A DNA stretch of 16,003 nt from Thermoleophilaceae bacterium. Lineage in GTDB: Bacteria > Actinomycetota > Thermoleophilia > Solirubrobacterales > JACPNS01. Below the pieces are notes generated by a model, which saw nothing but the letters and a program-made list of their open reading frames with translations, had not been told where the DNA came from and did not search any database. Shown piece after piece: positions 6,367 to 13,810 of this stretch (positions are counted from its first letter, which is position 1; each line of letters opens with the position of its first letter). The stretch spans positions 1 to 16,003 of the forward strand of contig JAEMRJ010000032.1 of assembly GCA_016463365.1 (NCBI GenBank), written 5' to 3'. A program made the translations under genes and the position numbers.

Positions 6367-6891
6367 ATGAAATTCTCCCCAGGATCCCGCCTCGGCGACC
6401 AATCGGGATTCACGATGATCGAGCTGCTGGCGATACTCCTGATCGTCGGAACTCTCACCGCGATTGCCGTTCCCTCCTTCCTGAGCCAGCGCACCAAGGC
6501 AGATGATGCCTGCGCGAAGGCGATGGTGAAGCAGCTCTACACCGCCATGAAGACCTACCAGTCGGAATCTGGCAACTACGGCGGCGCGACCGTCGAAGGC
6601 CTGACCGCGATCGAGAACACGATCACTGCAAACAGCTGCGGAAGTTCAACGGGCGTCTCGGTCTCCGGACCTGCCGCCGGCGCTCCCGCAGGTGCCTGCC
6701 CGGCCGGCACAACCGTCAGCGCAGCAGACGCGCGTCTGGGTTTCTGCGTCGGAGCGCAGTCCAGCAGCGGTACCTGGATGGCAATGACCGAGCAGAACGG
6801 CAGGCTTTTCCGCACCTGCGAAGTGGCAGCCGGGCAGTCGGTGCCTTTCGGGGGTTGCAACGGGTCCGGCGGCACCTCGGGCACCTGGTAG
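6367..6891 (+). CDS. Type IV pilin-like protein (prepilin N-terminus, six cysteines)
   Basis: From the ATG at 6367 the product has 174 residues. A short basic leader ends in Gly14, then comes the class III signal G|FTMIELLAILLIVGTLTAIAVP. Cleavage before Phe15 would leave Glu19 as mature Glu5, the residue needed for pilin assembly. After the hydrophobic helix comes the pilin-type amphipathic stretch (KAMVKQLYTAMKTYQSESGNYGG). The rest is Gly/Ser/Ala-rich with six Cys (49, 91, 111, 127, 151, 164) and ends SGTW, a motif also seen at about 134-137. It would be processed by a prepilin peptidase and placed in the membrane or a pilus. No pilus ATPase, peptidase or PilC gene is nearby. No Shine-Dalgarno is visible; the frame opens at 6301, but the leader length supports 6367. 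Confidence 0.85.
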   Translation: MKFSPGSRLGDQSGFTMIELLAILLIVGTLTAIAVPSFLSQRTKADDACAKAMVKQLYTAMKTYQSESGNYGGATVEGLTAIENTITANSCGSSTGVSVSGPAAGAPAGACPAGTTVSAADARLGFCVGAQSSSGTWMAMTEQNGRLFRTCEVAAGQSVPFGGCNGSGGTSGTW

Positions 6892-6933
6892 CTGCCTCCG
6901 CAGGGCATCGGGCCCGGCTGCGAACATCAGTTC

Positions 6934-8133
6934 GTGGGCACGATCGACCAGAACTCCGGGGCAACCGTTCTGCACGCCGACCTTGATGCTTTCTTCGCGT
7001 CAGTCGAGCAGCGCGACAATCCGCAGCTGCGCGGCAGGCCCGTACTTGTCGGCGGCGGGATCGTCACTGCAGCCAGCTACGAGGCCAAAGCGCGCGGCGT
7101 GAGCACGCCGATGAACCTCGGCCAGGCCCGCGCCCTCTGCCCCGACGCGGTTGTGGTCGCTCCGCGCGGAGACGCATACTCGGCCGCCAGCAAAGAAGTG
7201 ATGGCCGTGCTCGAAGATTTCTCGCCGACCGTCGAGAAGATCTCGATCGATGAGGCCTTTCTTGACGGCGCCGGGATGGAGCACATCCACGGCTCCCCGC
7301 GCGAGATTGCCGAGAAGATCCGCGCTGCGGTACGCGAGCGCACGGGACTGAACATCACGATCGGCGTTGCCCGCACGAAGTTTCTTGCCAAGATCGCCAG
7401 CGGCGCGGCCAAGCCGGACGGTCTGCTTGTGGTGGAGCCGGATGATGAGCTTGACTTCTTGCACCCGCTCCCGATCGAGGCCGTGTGGGGTGTTGGACGG
7501 GTGACTTCGAAGAAGCTCCGCGCGCGCGGCGTCACGACCGTCGGCGACATCGCCGCGCTCGACGTGGAGACGCTCTGCACTGTCCTTGGCAAGAGCCAGG
7601 GACGCAAGCTCCACGCGCTCTCAAACAACCGCGACGAGCGTCGCGTCGCGCCGCGCCAGCGCCGCAAGTCGATCGGCGCCCAGCGCGCGATCGGCAAACA
7701 GCCGCGCACCCGCGCCGAGCTTGAGACGATTCTCGCGTCGCTGGTCGACCGGGTGACCCCGCGGTTGCGCCGCGCTGGTCGCTCGTCGCGCACCGTCGTG
7801 TTGAGCATCCGCTTCGGCAACTTCACGCGCATGACCCGCTCGCGCACACTCGCGGCGCCGACGACATCCTCCGAAGAGTTCTTGTCGGCACTGAAGGCGC
7901 TGCTCGGTCCCGAGATGGATCAGGTGCACGAACTGGGGATCACGCTGATCGGGATTGCGCTCGCAAACCTCGACGACGGCGCGCAACTCGCACTCGCATT
8001 CGACGGCCCCGGCGGGCATGAGATCGACGCGACGGTGGACGCCGTGAAGGAGCGCTTCGGCAAAGACGCGATCCAGCGCGGCGCGCTGATCGGCAAGGAC
8101 TCGGGCTTCGCCGCGCCGCAGGTCGAAGACTGA
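6934..8133 (+). CDS. dinB: DNA polymerase IV (Y-family translesion polymerase)
   Basis: This 399-residue protein matches DinB. The catalytic acids are Asp16 in the HADLDAFFASVE motif and Asp106/Glu107 in SIDEAF. Phe21 occupies the steric-gate position that excludes ribonucleotides. YEAKARGV at 49-56 belongs to the fingers/palm region. Two helix-hairpin-helix-like stretches follow (VWGVGRVTSKKLRARGVTTVGD), then the little-finger domain from about 235 (RRKSIGAQRAI onward). QLALAF near 350 resembles the QLxLF-type beta-clamp peptide, followed by an extra C-terminal segment of about 40 residues (DAVKERFGKDAIQRG) common in actinobacterial members. Role: low-fidelity bypass of DNA lesions. The start is GTG, with no clear ribosome site and 42 bp after the pilin stop. 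No LexA box was recognised. Confidence 0.96.
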   Translation: MGTIDQNSGATVLHADLDAFFASVEQRDNPQLRGRPVLVGGGIVTAASYEAKARGVSTPMNLGQARALCPDAVVVAPRGDAYSAASKEVMAVLEDFSPTVEKISIDEAFLDGAGMEHIHGSPREIAEKIRAAVRERTGLNITIGVARTKFLAKIASGAAKPDGLLVVEPDDELDFLHPLPIEAVWGVGRVTSKKLRARGVTTVGDIAALDVETLCTVLGKSQGRKLHALSNNRDERRVAPRQRRKSIGAQRAIGKQPRTRAELETILASLVDRVTPRLRRAGRSSRTVVLSIRFGNFTRMTRSRTLAAPTTSSEEFLSALKALLGPEMDQVHELGITLIGIALANLDDGAQLALAFDGPGGHEIDATVDAVKERFGKDAIQRGALIGKDSGFAAPQVED

Positions 8134-8143
8134 GTCTGGTGTC

Positions 8144-8157
8144 CCTCCGGCCGGAGG
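8144..8157. terminator. GC palindrome between convergent dinB and SDR genes
   Basis: CCTCCGGCCGGAGG is a perfect palindrome that can fold as a CCTCC/GGAGG stem with a GGCC loop. It sits in the 25-bp gap between the two convergent stops (8133 and 8159), where a bidirectional terminator is expected. There is no T tract, so it is at best a weak or Rho-assisted terminator. Confidence 0.4.
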
Positions 8158-8158
8158 T

Positions 8159-8941
8159 TCAGCCGGACTTCTGTGCTTTGCGCAGCAGCCGGTCGCTGAT
8201 CGCGTGGGTGATCGGCGACGGGGCGAGTCGGTTGAGCAGGCGTGTCGAGCGGCCGCGAATGCTTGGAACGATCAGGAACCCGCCGCCGTCGATGCCCTCG
8301 AGGATCGCCTCGGCTGCCGGCTCGAGCTCCATGCTTCCGGCAAACTGCTTCAGCTCGCCGGTCAGCCGTGACCCGCTGCGGCGTTCTTCTTCGACCATCG
8401 GCGTCATCACTTCGGGCGGGGCCACGACCGACACGGCAACGCCGTTGGGCTTCTGTTCAAGACGCAGCACTTCGGCCAGGCCGACAACGCCGAACTTGCT
8501 CGCGCAGTAGGCCGAGTAGCCGTAGTTGGCGACAAAGCCCGCGAGCGAAGCGATCAGCACCAGGTGCCCGCCGTTCTTGAGATGCGGCAGTGTGGCGGCG
8601 GCGACGTTGCGGGAGCCATAGAGATTGATGTCGACGACGCGACGAAAGGCTTCCTCGTCGGTCTCCTCGAAGGGCACCGCGATCACGACGCCGGCACTGT
8701 TGATCACCAGTCGCGGCGCGCCGAGCGCGGCGACTCCGGCGGCGACTGCTGCCGCGACGGCCGCGCCGTCGCGCACGTCGACTGCTTCAAAGTGCACGCT
8801 GCTGCCGGCGTGTTCAAGTCCGGCCCGGGCCGGCTCGGAGAACTTCACGTCCAGCGCGATCACCTGGTCGCCGCGCGCGAGCAGCAGCTCTGCCAGGCGA
8901 TTGCCGATGCCGCTTCCGGCCCCTGTCACGAGCGCGATCAT
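8159..8941 (-). CDS. SDR-family oxidoreductase
   Basis: From the ATG at 8941 this is a 260-residue classical SDR. TGAGSGIG is at 6-13, Asp31 at the end of the second strand (NAD preference likely), NSAG at 81-84, catalytic Ser132, Tyr145 and Lys149 in YCASK, and PPE in place of the usual PG after the sixth strand. The C-terminus (RLLNRLAPSPI...LLRKAQKSG) is extended and basic and shares LNRLAP with the other SDR in this window. The ATG overlaps the GST-like stop (ATGA), which fixes the start and marks this as the last gene of an overlapping operon. The open frame upstream to 9097 is out of phase with the GST gene it would overlap and is rejected. The substrate is unknown, perhaps a lipid-type ketone. 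Confidence 0.92.
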   Translation of the reverse strand: MIALVTGAGSGIGNRLAELLLARGDQVIALDVKFSEPARAGLEHAGSSVHFEAVDVRDGAAVAAAVAAGVAALGAPRLVINSAGVVIAVPFEETDEEAFRRVVDINLYGSRNVAAATLPHLKNGGHLVLIASLAGFVANYGYSAYCASKFGVVGLAEVLRLEQKPNGVAVSVVAPPEVMTPMVEEERRSGSRLTGELKQFAGSMELEPAAEAILEGIDGGGFLIVPSIRGRSTRLLNRLAPSPITHAISDRLLRKAQKSG

Positions 8942-9705
8942 GCTGGTGCCGACACGCCGGTGTTCAGCGCCGAGAACCACGCCTCGGGCAGCAGCCCGGC
9001 CGGCACGGCCCCCGTGTACCTGGGGAAGAGCCGCATCGCAGCGAGTCCGCACGGCCGCTCGATGATTGCGGGGCGGAGGGCCTGCATGTTTGACCACATC
9101 CCGACGGACGAGAGCAGCTGAAAGTCGGCAGCGTTGGGCTCGGTGGCGCCGATCACGCCCTGCTCGATCAACTCATCCACGCGGTCAAGCAGCACGGGCA
9201 GATGGTTTATGTCCTTCTGCACCTGCTCGTCTGTGGCCTTGTTGGCGAACTTCGCGATCTGGGCCATGAACGGTGCGACGAAAACCTTGAAATCGCGAGC
9301 CGGACCCGGGGGCAGCGATCCGTGGACCCATGCGCGGACCGTCTCGGGGCTGCGCGAAAGATGCGCCCAGACCAGTCGGCGGCCGATGTCCTGAAAGTCG
9401 CCTTCGCCCCAGCGCTCTGCAGCGACGACGAATTCGCGTTCTTCGGGGTCGGCGGGGTAGAGCGGCTTCTCAGTGCGCACGTTGTCCAGCGCGAGGAAGA
9501 TCATGCTCGTGCCCTGGACCTTGTGCCCGTTGATGACTGCTGCCGGCACGCGGGTGCCGCCGAACATCACACGCATCATGATGCGGTGCAGCGCCGGCGG
9601 GACTTCTGCCTTTTGAAAGTCGATCCCCTTGTGACGCGCGGCTGCGTAGACGGCCTCGCACGGGTGTGAGCCCGAGAAGCCGTAGATCTTCACATCATCA
9701 TGCAT
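8938..9705 (-). CDS. Glutathione S-transferase-fold protein
   Basis: From the ATG at 9705 (MHDDVKIYGF) the product has 255 residues. The N-terminal 75 residues fit a thioredoxin-like GST domain: a KIYGFSGSHPCEA first strand and active-site loop with Cys16, and TRVPA with the cis-Pro at 54. The rest is helical like a GST C-terminal domain (DEQVQKDINHLPVLLDRVDELI, then NAADFQLLSSVGMW). It overlaps the methyltransferase stop by 8 bp and the SDR start by 4 bp, so the three genes are translationally linked. Most actinobacteria use mycothiol rather than glutathione, so the thiol partner is uncertain, and a catalytic role is not assured. The longer frame to 9735 would overlap further without a family match. 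Confidence 0.82.
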   Translation of the reverse strand: MHDDVKIYGFSGSHPCEAVYAAARHKGIDFQKAEVPPALHRIMMRVMFGGTRVPAAVINGHKVQGTSMIFLALDNVRTEKPLYPADPEEREFVVAAERWGEGDFQDIGRRLVWAHLSRSPETVRAWVHGSLPPGPARDFKVFVAPFMAQIAKFANKATDEQVQKDINHLPVLLDRVDELIEQGVIGATEPNAADFQLLSSVGMWSNMQALRPAIIERPCGLAAMRLFPRYTGAVPAGLLPEAWFSALNTGVSAPA

Positions 9706-10333
9706 GCTGATCCACCATAACGGCGTGCCCCGCAATCAGCGGTCTGACTATCGGCGGGGCGTGAGGAACTCTGCCGTGCTCGAGCTCGTCCCAGGTGAAC
9801 CCCGCCGCTTCGACGGTCGAAACGGTGTCGCGGTTGCAGCGGCAGCCGTTCCCGTACCAACGCCACGGCCGCTCAAGCCGGTCCTGCCATTTAGCGGTTG
9901 CTGCCGAGTCAGAGCGCACGTGCTCCATCAGCAGCAGCGCGCCTCCGGGCGCGAGTACACGCCTGAGCTCGGCGAGCGTCGCTTCCTGGTCGGGGACAGT
10001 GCAGAGCACGAGCGTGCTCACGACGGTGTCGAAACTGTCGTCCTCGAACGGGAGCTTCTCCGCCGGTGCGGAGACGATTTCGCAGGCAAGGTGAGTCGCG
10101 GCGGCGCGTTCTTTGAGGCGCGTGGCCATCGGCCCGCTCGGCTCGGTCAGCACGAGCCGATCGAGCGTGTCCGGGTAGTGGCCCAGGTTCAAGCCCGTGC
10201 CGGCACCGATCTCGAGTACGCGCCCGCGCGCGCGTTCGAGCAGCCGCTCGCGCCTGGCACTGAGCCCGTCGCGTTCGGCGGCGGCGAGGAAGCGGTCGTA
10301 CTGACTTGCGAACAATGCGTCGTAGATCCCCAT
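9698..10333 (-). CDS. Class I SAM-dependent methyltransferase
   Basis: This 211-residue protein has a Rossmann methyltransferase core. Motif I VLEIGAGTG is at 39-47, the ribose-binding acid Glu64 in LTEPS, a PAEKLPFEDDSFDTVVSTLVLC stretch (motifs II/III) at about 88-112, and LRRVLAPGGALLLMEHV (motif IV/V) at about 124-139. The C-terminal region with GCRCNRDT and AGF is typical of the UbiE/phospholipid-methyltransferase-like group. The substrate cannot be told. It is the first gene of a three-gene overlapping operon. The ATG is preceded by TACCGT and 6 nt with no ribosome site, suggesting a leaderless mRNA. That promoter overlaps the one for the divergent DUF1905 gene. Confidence 0.9.
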   Translation of the reverse strand: MGIYDALFASQYDRFLAAAERDGLSARRERLLERARGRVLEIGAGTGLNLGHYPDTLDRLVLTEPSGPMATRLKERAAATHLACEIVSAPAEKLPFEDDSFDTVVSTLVLCTVPDQEATLAELRRVLAPGGALLLMEHVRSDSAATAKWQDRLERPWRWYGNGCRCNRDTVSTVEAAGFTWDELEHGRVPHAPPIVRPLIAGHAVMVDQHA

Positions 10334-10339
10334 CGCCCG

Positions 10340-10349
10340 ACGGTATCGT
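10340..10349. promoter_or_regulatory. Two overlapping divergent leaderless -10 boxes
   Basis: The two start codons are 24 bp apart (ATG at 10333 minus, GTG at 10357 plus). The minus strand has TACCGT (complement of 10340-10345) 6 nt before its ATG; the plus strand has TATCGT (10344-10349) 7 nt before its GTG. The boxes share two base pairs, so one polymerase at a time could occupy the site. Neither gene has a Shine-Dalgarno. Confidence 0.55.
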
Positions 10350-10356
10350 GGATCAC

Positions 10357-10659
10357 GTGAGCGACGCAGTTCATCAGTTCAATGCGGAGATCTGGCGACA
10401 CGACGGGCCGGCGGCCTGGCACTTCGTCTCGCTGCCCGATGAGCTTGCCGACGAGCTTCGTGCCGCATACGCCCATCGTCAGAAGGCGTTCGGATCGCTG
10501 CCGGTACGCGCGACGATCGGTCAGACCGAATGGGAGACCTCGATCTTCTTCGACCGCAAGCGCGAGACCTACCTCCTGCCGGTCAAGGCAGCCGTTCGCA
10601 GGAGCGAAGCACTGGAAGACGGCGATTGCGCGCAGCTGAGAATCCTGCCGGCGATCTGA
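10357..10659 (+). CDS. DUF1905-domain protein
   Basis: From the GTG at 10357 the protein has 100 residues, the size of a single DUF1905 domain. Family features are in order: an N-terminal FNAEIWRHDGPAAWHFVSLP strand pair, a helix (DELADELRAAY), FGSLPVRATIGQTEWETSIF, and the conserved-type YLLPVKAAVRRSEALEDGD. The fold is a small beta barrel of unknown function. An in-frame GTG at 10348 is possible, but TATCGT 7 nt before 10357 favours the shorter form on a leaderless mRNA. The TGA overlaps the next ATG (TGATG), so it is translationally coupled to the reductase-like gene. Confidence 0.85.
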   Translation: MSDAVHQFNAEIWRHDGPAAWHFVSLPDELADELRAAYAHRQKAFGSLPVRATIGQTEWETSIFFDRKRETYLLPVKAAVRRSEALEDGDCAQLRILPAI

Positions 10660-11276
10660 TGGCCAAGCTCCTCTACATGACAATCACCTCGCTCGACGGT
10701 TTCATCGAAGACAGCGAGGGAGACTTCGGATGGGGGGTCCCGAGCCCCGAGCTGCATCAGTTCTTCAACGACCTGCAGCGCCCGATCGGCACGCATCTCT
10801 ACGGTCGCCGGCTCTACGAGACGATGGCCGTGTGGGAGACGATGAAGCTCGATGAATCCTTGGCCGGGCTCGAAGAAGAGGCGATCGACTACCAGAAGCT
10901 GTGGCGCGCTGCCGAGAAGATCGTCTACTCGACGACGCTCCAAGAGACATGGACCGCGCGCACCAAACTTGAGAACGTGTTCGACGTTGATGCGGTCCGA
11001 GCGCTGAAGGAATCGGCCGAAACGGATCTCGTGATCGGCGGCGCGGCGCTGGCGTCATCGGCGTTCGCTGCGGGCCTGATTGACGAGGTCCATCAGACGA
11101 TCTCGCCGGTCATCCTGGGCGCGGGCAAACCTGCGTACTCCGCTCAACTCACGATCGACCTCGAACTGCTCGATCATCGCCGCTTCGAGAGCGGCGCCGT
11201 CCATCTGCACTACAAGGTGAAACAGCGCCGAGAGCTCGGCGCCATCACCACAGCTGAAGAACTGCCCACCAACTGA
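10659..11276 (+). CDS. RibD/dihydrofolate-reductase-like family protein
   Basis: This 205-residue protein belongs to the RibD C-terminal/DHFR-like superfamily (YyaP-type). Visible marks are the N-terminal strand with MTITSLDGFIED at 7-18 (SLDG is typical), LYGRRLYETM at 47-56, a DLVIGGAALASSAFAAGLIDE nucleotide-binding turn at about 123-143, and ISPVILGAGKP at about 148-158. The family includes NADPH-dependent reductases; real dihydrofolate reductase activity is not implied. The ATG at 10659 overlaps the DUF1905 stop, so the two are co-translated. The acyl-CoA synthetase begins 17 bp after its stop and is probably in the same operon. Confidence 0.88.
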   Translation: MAKLLYMTITSLDGFIEDSEGDFGWGVPSPELHQFFNDLQRPIGTHLYGRRLYETMAVWETMKLDESLAGLEEEAIDYQKLWRAAEKIVYSTTLQETWTARTKLENVFDVDAVRALKESAETDLVIGGAALASSAFAAGLIDEVHQTISPVILGAGKPAYSAQLTIDLELLDHRRFESGAVHLHYKVKQRRELGAITTAEELPTN

Positions 11277-11292
11277 ACACGATGAGACCCGA

Positions 11293-13128
11293 ATGACCGC
11301 TCAGGACCTTCCCCACCACAAGCAACTCAAGCTCGACAGCCGGCCGCCGACGGTCGCCGCGATGTTCCGGCGCCGAACAGAGAATTCGGCCGACAAAGTG
11401 GCGTTCAGATACCCGGACGCCTCCGAGAACTGGCAGTCGCTGACCTGGGGCGAAGTCGCCAGGCGAACCGACAATCTCGCCGCTGGACTGATTGCGGTCG
11501 GAGTCGGGCTCGAACAGTGCGTCGCCATCATCGCCGGCACGCGCTACGAGTGGATCCTCGCGGACTTCGCGATCAACAATGCGGGCGCGACTACAACCAC
11601 GGTTTACCCGTCGACCATTCCCGATGACGTCGCCTACATAGTTTCCGACTCGTCCTCGGTGGTCGTCTTCGCCGAAGACGATGAACAGATCGCAAAACTA
11701 CGGGAGCAGCGCGACAACCTGCCGCAGGTTCTGAAGGTGATCGCCTTCACCGGAGAGACCGACGGCGACTGGGTGATTTCGCTCGAAGAACTCGAGCAGC
11801 TCGGCGCCGAGCATCTGGCCGCCGATCCGACCGTCGTCGACCGGCGCATTGCCGATTTGACCCCGGAGTCGATCGCCACTTTGATCTACACCTCCGGAAC
11901 GACTGGTCGCCCGAAAGGCGTGCGTCTCAGTCACGACGGCTGGAGCTACGTCGGTGCCGCGATCGCGACCGAGGGCTTCATCAGCGACGCTGACGTGCAA
12001 TTCCTCTGGCTGCCGCTGGCCCATGCCTTCGGAAAGTTCCTGATCGTCGCCCAGCTGGAAGTCGGATTCAGCACGTACGTCGACGGTCGCGTACCGAACA
12101 TCATCGACAACCTCGCGATCATCCGGCCGACCTTCATGGGCGCGGCACCGCGGATTTTTGAAAAGGCCCACGGCCGCGTGGTCACGACTGTCGAGGAAGA
12201 GGGCGGAGCCAAGAAGAAACTCTTTGACTGGGCCTTCGCGGTCGGCATCAGGGTCTCTCGGCTGACCCGCGAAGGCAAGGAGGTGCCGCTGTTGCTGTCG
12301 ATCCAGAACGCGATCGCCGACAAGCTCATCTTCACAAAAGTCCGCGAGACCTTCGGTGGACGAATCCGATACTTCGTCTCCGGATCTGCGCCGCTATCGG
12401 TTGACATCGCGGAGTGGTTTCATGCTGCCGGCCTCTTGATCCTCGAGGGTTACGGCATGACCGAGACCTCTGCGGCCTCGGTGGTGAACAGCCCGAGCAG
12501 CTTCAGGCTCGGCACGGTCGGTCGCCCGGTCGCGGGCACGGAGCTGAAGATCGCCGGCGACGGCGAGATCCTGGTGCGAAGCCCGGGCATCATGAAGGGC
12601 TATCTGGGCCTCCCGGCCGAAACGGCCGAGGCGCTGGTCGGCGACGGCTGGATGGCCACGGGCGACATCGGCGAAGTCGATCAGGACGGTTTCGTCCGCA
12701 TCACCGACCGCAAGAAGGACCTCTTCAAGACCTCCGGCGGAAAGTACGTTGCGCCGACCCACATCGAAGGTCTTTTCAAGGGCATCAGCCCGCTGGTCAG
12801 CCAGATCATGGTCCACGGCGCAGAGCGCAAGTTCGTATCTGCGCTGATCACTCTTGACCCGGACGCCGTCGAGTCGTGGTCTGAGGCCAACGGAATGGCC
12901 GGCAGGTCATACGCCGAGGTCGCCACCTCACCGCAGATCCACGAAGTGATCGCGGCTCAGGTGAAAGAGCTGAACAAGAAGCTCAACCCCTGGGAGCAGG
13001 TCAAGAAGTTCCAGATCCTCGAGCGCGACCTGACGATCGAGGGCGGCGAGATCACCCCGAGCATGAAAATGAAGCGCAAGGTGATCGAGGATCACAACAG
13101 GGAGCTGCTTGACGGCTTTTATGCCTGA
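11293..13128 (+). CDS. Long-chain fatty acyl-CoA synthetase (AMP-forming)
   Basis: This 611-residue ANL-superfamily enzyme should activate a fatty acid to acyl-AMP and then acyl-CoA. Key motifs: the P-loop YTSGTTGRPKG at 199-209, PLAHAFGK near 245, the VSGSAPL turn near 367, YGMTE at 387-391, TGD at 456-458, the hinge ITDRKKD near 468, and the adenylation lysine in ITPSMKMKRK (Lys592). Length and the FadD15-like layout (no fused domains) indicate a long-chain ligase. MTAQDLP is the natural N-terminus; the ribosome site is weak. It follows the RibD-like gene by 17 bp and precedes the GAP-like gene. It could feed beta-oxidation or membrane-lipid synthesis; the sequence does not distinguish these. 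Confidence 0.95.
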   Translation: MTAQDLPHHKQLKLDSRPPTVAAMFRRRTENSADKVAFRYPDASENWQSLTWGEVARRTDNLAAGLIAVGVGLEQCVAIIAGTRYEWILADFAINNAGATTTTVYPSTIPDDVAYIVSDSSSVVVFAEDDEQIAKLREQRDNLPQVLKVIAFTGETDGDWVISLEELEQLGAEHLAADPTVVDRRIADLTPESIATLIYTSGTTGRPKGVRLSHDGWSYVGAAIATEGFISDADVQFLWLPLAHAFGKFLIVAQLEVGFSTYVDGRVPNIIDNLAIIRPTFMGAAPRIFEKAHGRVVTTVEEEGGAKKKLFDWAFAVGIRVSRLTREGKEVPLLLSIQNAIADKLIFTKVRETFGGRIRYFVSGSAPLSVDIAEWFHAAGLLILEGYGMTETSAASVVNSPSSFRLGTVGRPVAGTELKIAGDGEILVRSPGIMKGYLGLPAETAEALVGDGWMATGDIGEVDQDGFVRITDRKKDLFKTSGGKYVAPTHIEGLFKGISPLVSQIMVHGAERKFVSALITLDPDAVESWSEANGMAGRSYAEVATSPQIHEVIAAQVKELNKKLNPWEQVKKFQILERDLTIEGGEITPSMKMKRKVIEDHNRELLDGFYA

Positions 13129-13133
13129 TTCGC

Positions 13134-13156
13134 CGCGCACAGCCATAGGCTGCGCG
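13134..13156. terminator. Hairpin between acyl-CoA synthetase and GAP-like genes, overlapping a -10 box
   Basis: CGCGC (13134-13138) and AGCC (13141-13144) pair with GGCT (13148-13151) and GCGCG (13152-13156) around an ATA loop, giving a 9-bp stem with a two-base bulge. It lies just after the synthetase stop but lacks a T tract. TAGGCT (13146-13151), the -10-like box 7 nt before the GTG at 13159, is part of the hairpin. It may be a weak terminator, an operator or chance. Confidence 0.4.
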
Positions 13157-13158
13157 TT

Positions 13159-13809
13159 GTGCTGAAGCTTCTGCTTTTCGTGATCCCGCTCGGTCTTGCC
13201 GGCGCTGTCAGTCCAGTGCTGTTGACCGAGCAGACGGTCGTGCTGTCCGGTCCCGACGGGCGCCGCACTGCGCGCGCTTTCGCGGTCGGCGCGATGCTGA
13301 CGCTGCTCCTGTTTGTCGCTGCGCTCGTCTTCTTCGGAGGCTCGATCAAGCTGCCGAAGACTCCGCACCTGGACGCGACGCTCGACGTCGTGATCGGAGC
13401 GTTGCTGATGGCGCTCGCCCTCTACCTCCACCTCAGGAGTCCAGCCGGAAAGCCGGACAAGCCGGCACGCGGGGCGATGAACCCGCGAGCCGCCTGCCTG
13501 TTCGGAACGGTTTCGATGGCCACGAACTTCACGACGCTCGCGCTGATGATCCCTGCCTCAAAGGAGATCGCGGCGAGCGGCGTTGACTTCGCCGGGCAGG
13601 TCGCCGCCGCCGTGGTTCTCGTGGTGTTGGCTTCGACACCGGTGTGGCTCCCGCTTGTGTTGACCGCGCTCGCGCCCGGACCGGCGCTGCGCGGGCTGGA
13701 CGCGTTCGGAGCGTTCATCCAGCGCAGCGGTCGGCTTGCCACGGTGATTCTCCTTGCACTGGTGGGCACACTCCTGGTCGTCCGCGGAGCAGTGCGGCTG
13801 CTCACCTGA
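13159..13809 (+). CDS. GAP/SfLAP-like six-span membrane protein
   Basis: This 216-residue protein has about six membrane segments (roughly 3-22, 40-60, 73-93, 107-128, 143-165, 187-213). The N-terminal IPLGLAGAVSPVLLTEQTVVL and the short loop (SGPDGRRTARAF) before the second span resemble the GAP (glycolipid-addressing)/sulfolipid-1-addressing family, related to LysE-type exporters. In mycobacteria, members are linked with moving surface lipids; a lipid role here is inferred from family and from the acyl-CoA synthetase upstream. GTG at 13159 is supported by TAGGCT 7 nt upstream, suggesting a leaderless mRNA. The stop lies 1 bp from that of the convergent SnoaL-like gene. Confidence 0.78.
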   Translation: MLKLLLFVIPLGLAGAVSPVLLTEQTVVLSGPDGRRTARAFAVGAMLTLLLFVAALVFFGGSIKLPKTPHLDATLDVVIGALLMALALYLHLRSPAGKPDKPARGAMNPRAACLFGTVSMATNFTTLALMIPASKEIAASGVDFAGQVAAAVVLVVLASTPVWLPLVLTALAPGPALRGLDAFGAFIQRSGRLATVILLALVGTLLVVRGAVRLLT

Positions 13810-13810
13810 G

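Noticed and set aside
7000..7847. Long minus-strand frames inside the polymerase IV gene
   Set aside because: They are GC-rich shadow frames with low-complexity Arg/Ser content, opposite an unmistakable DinB coding sequence.
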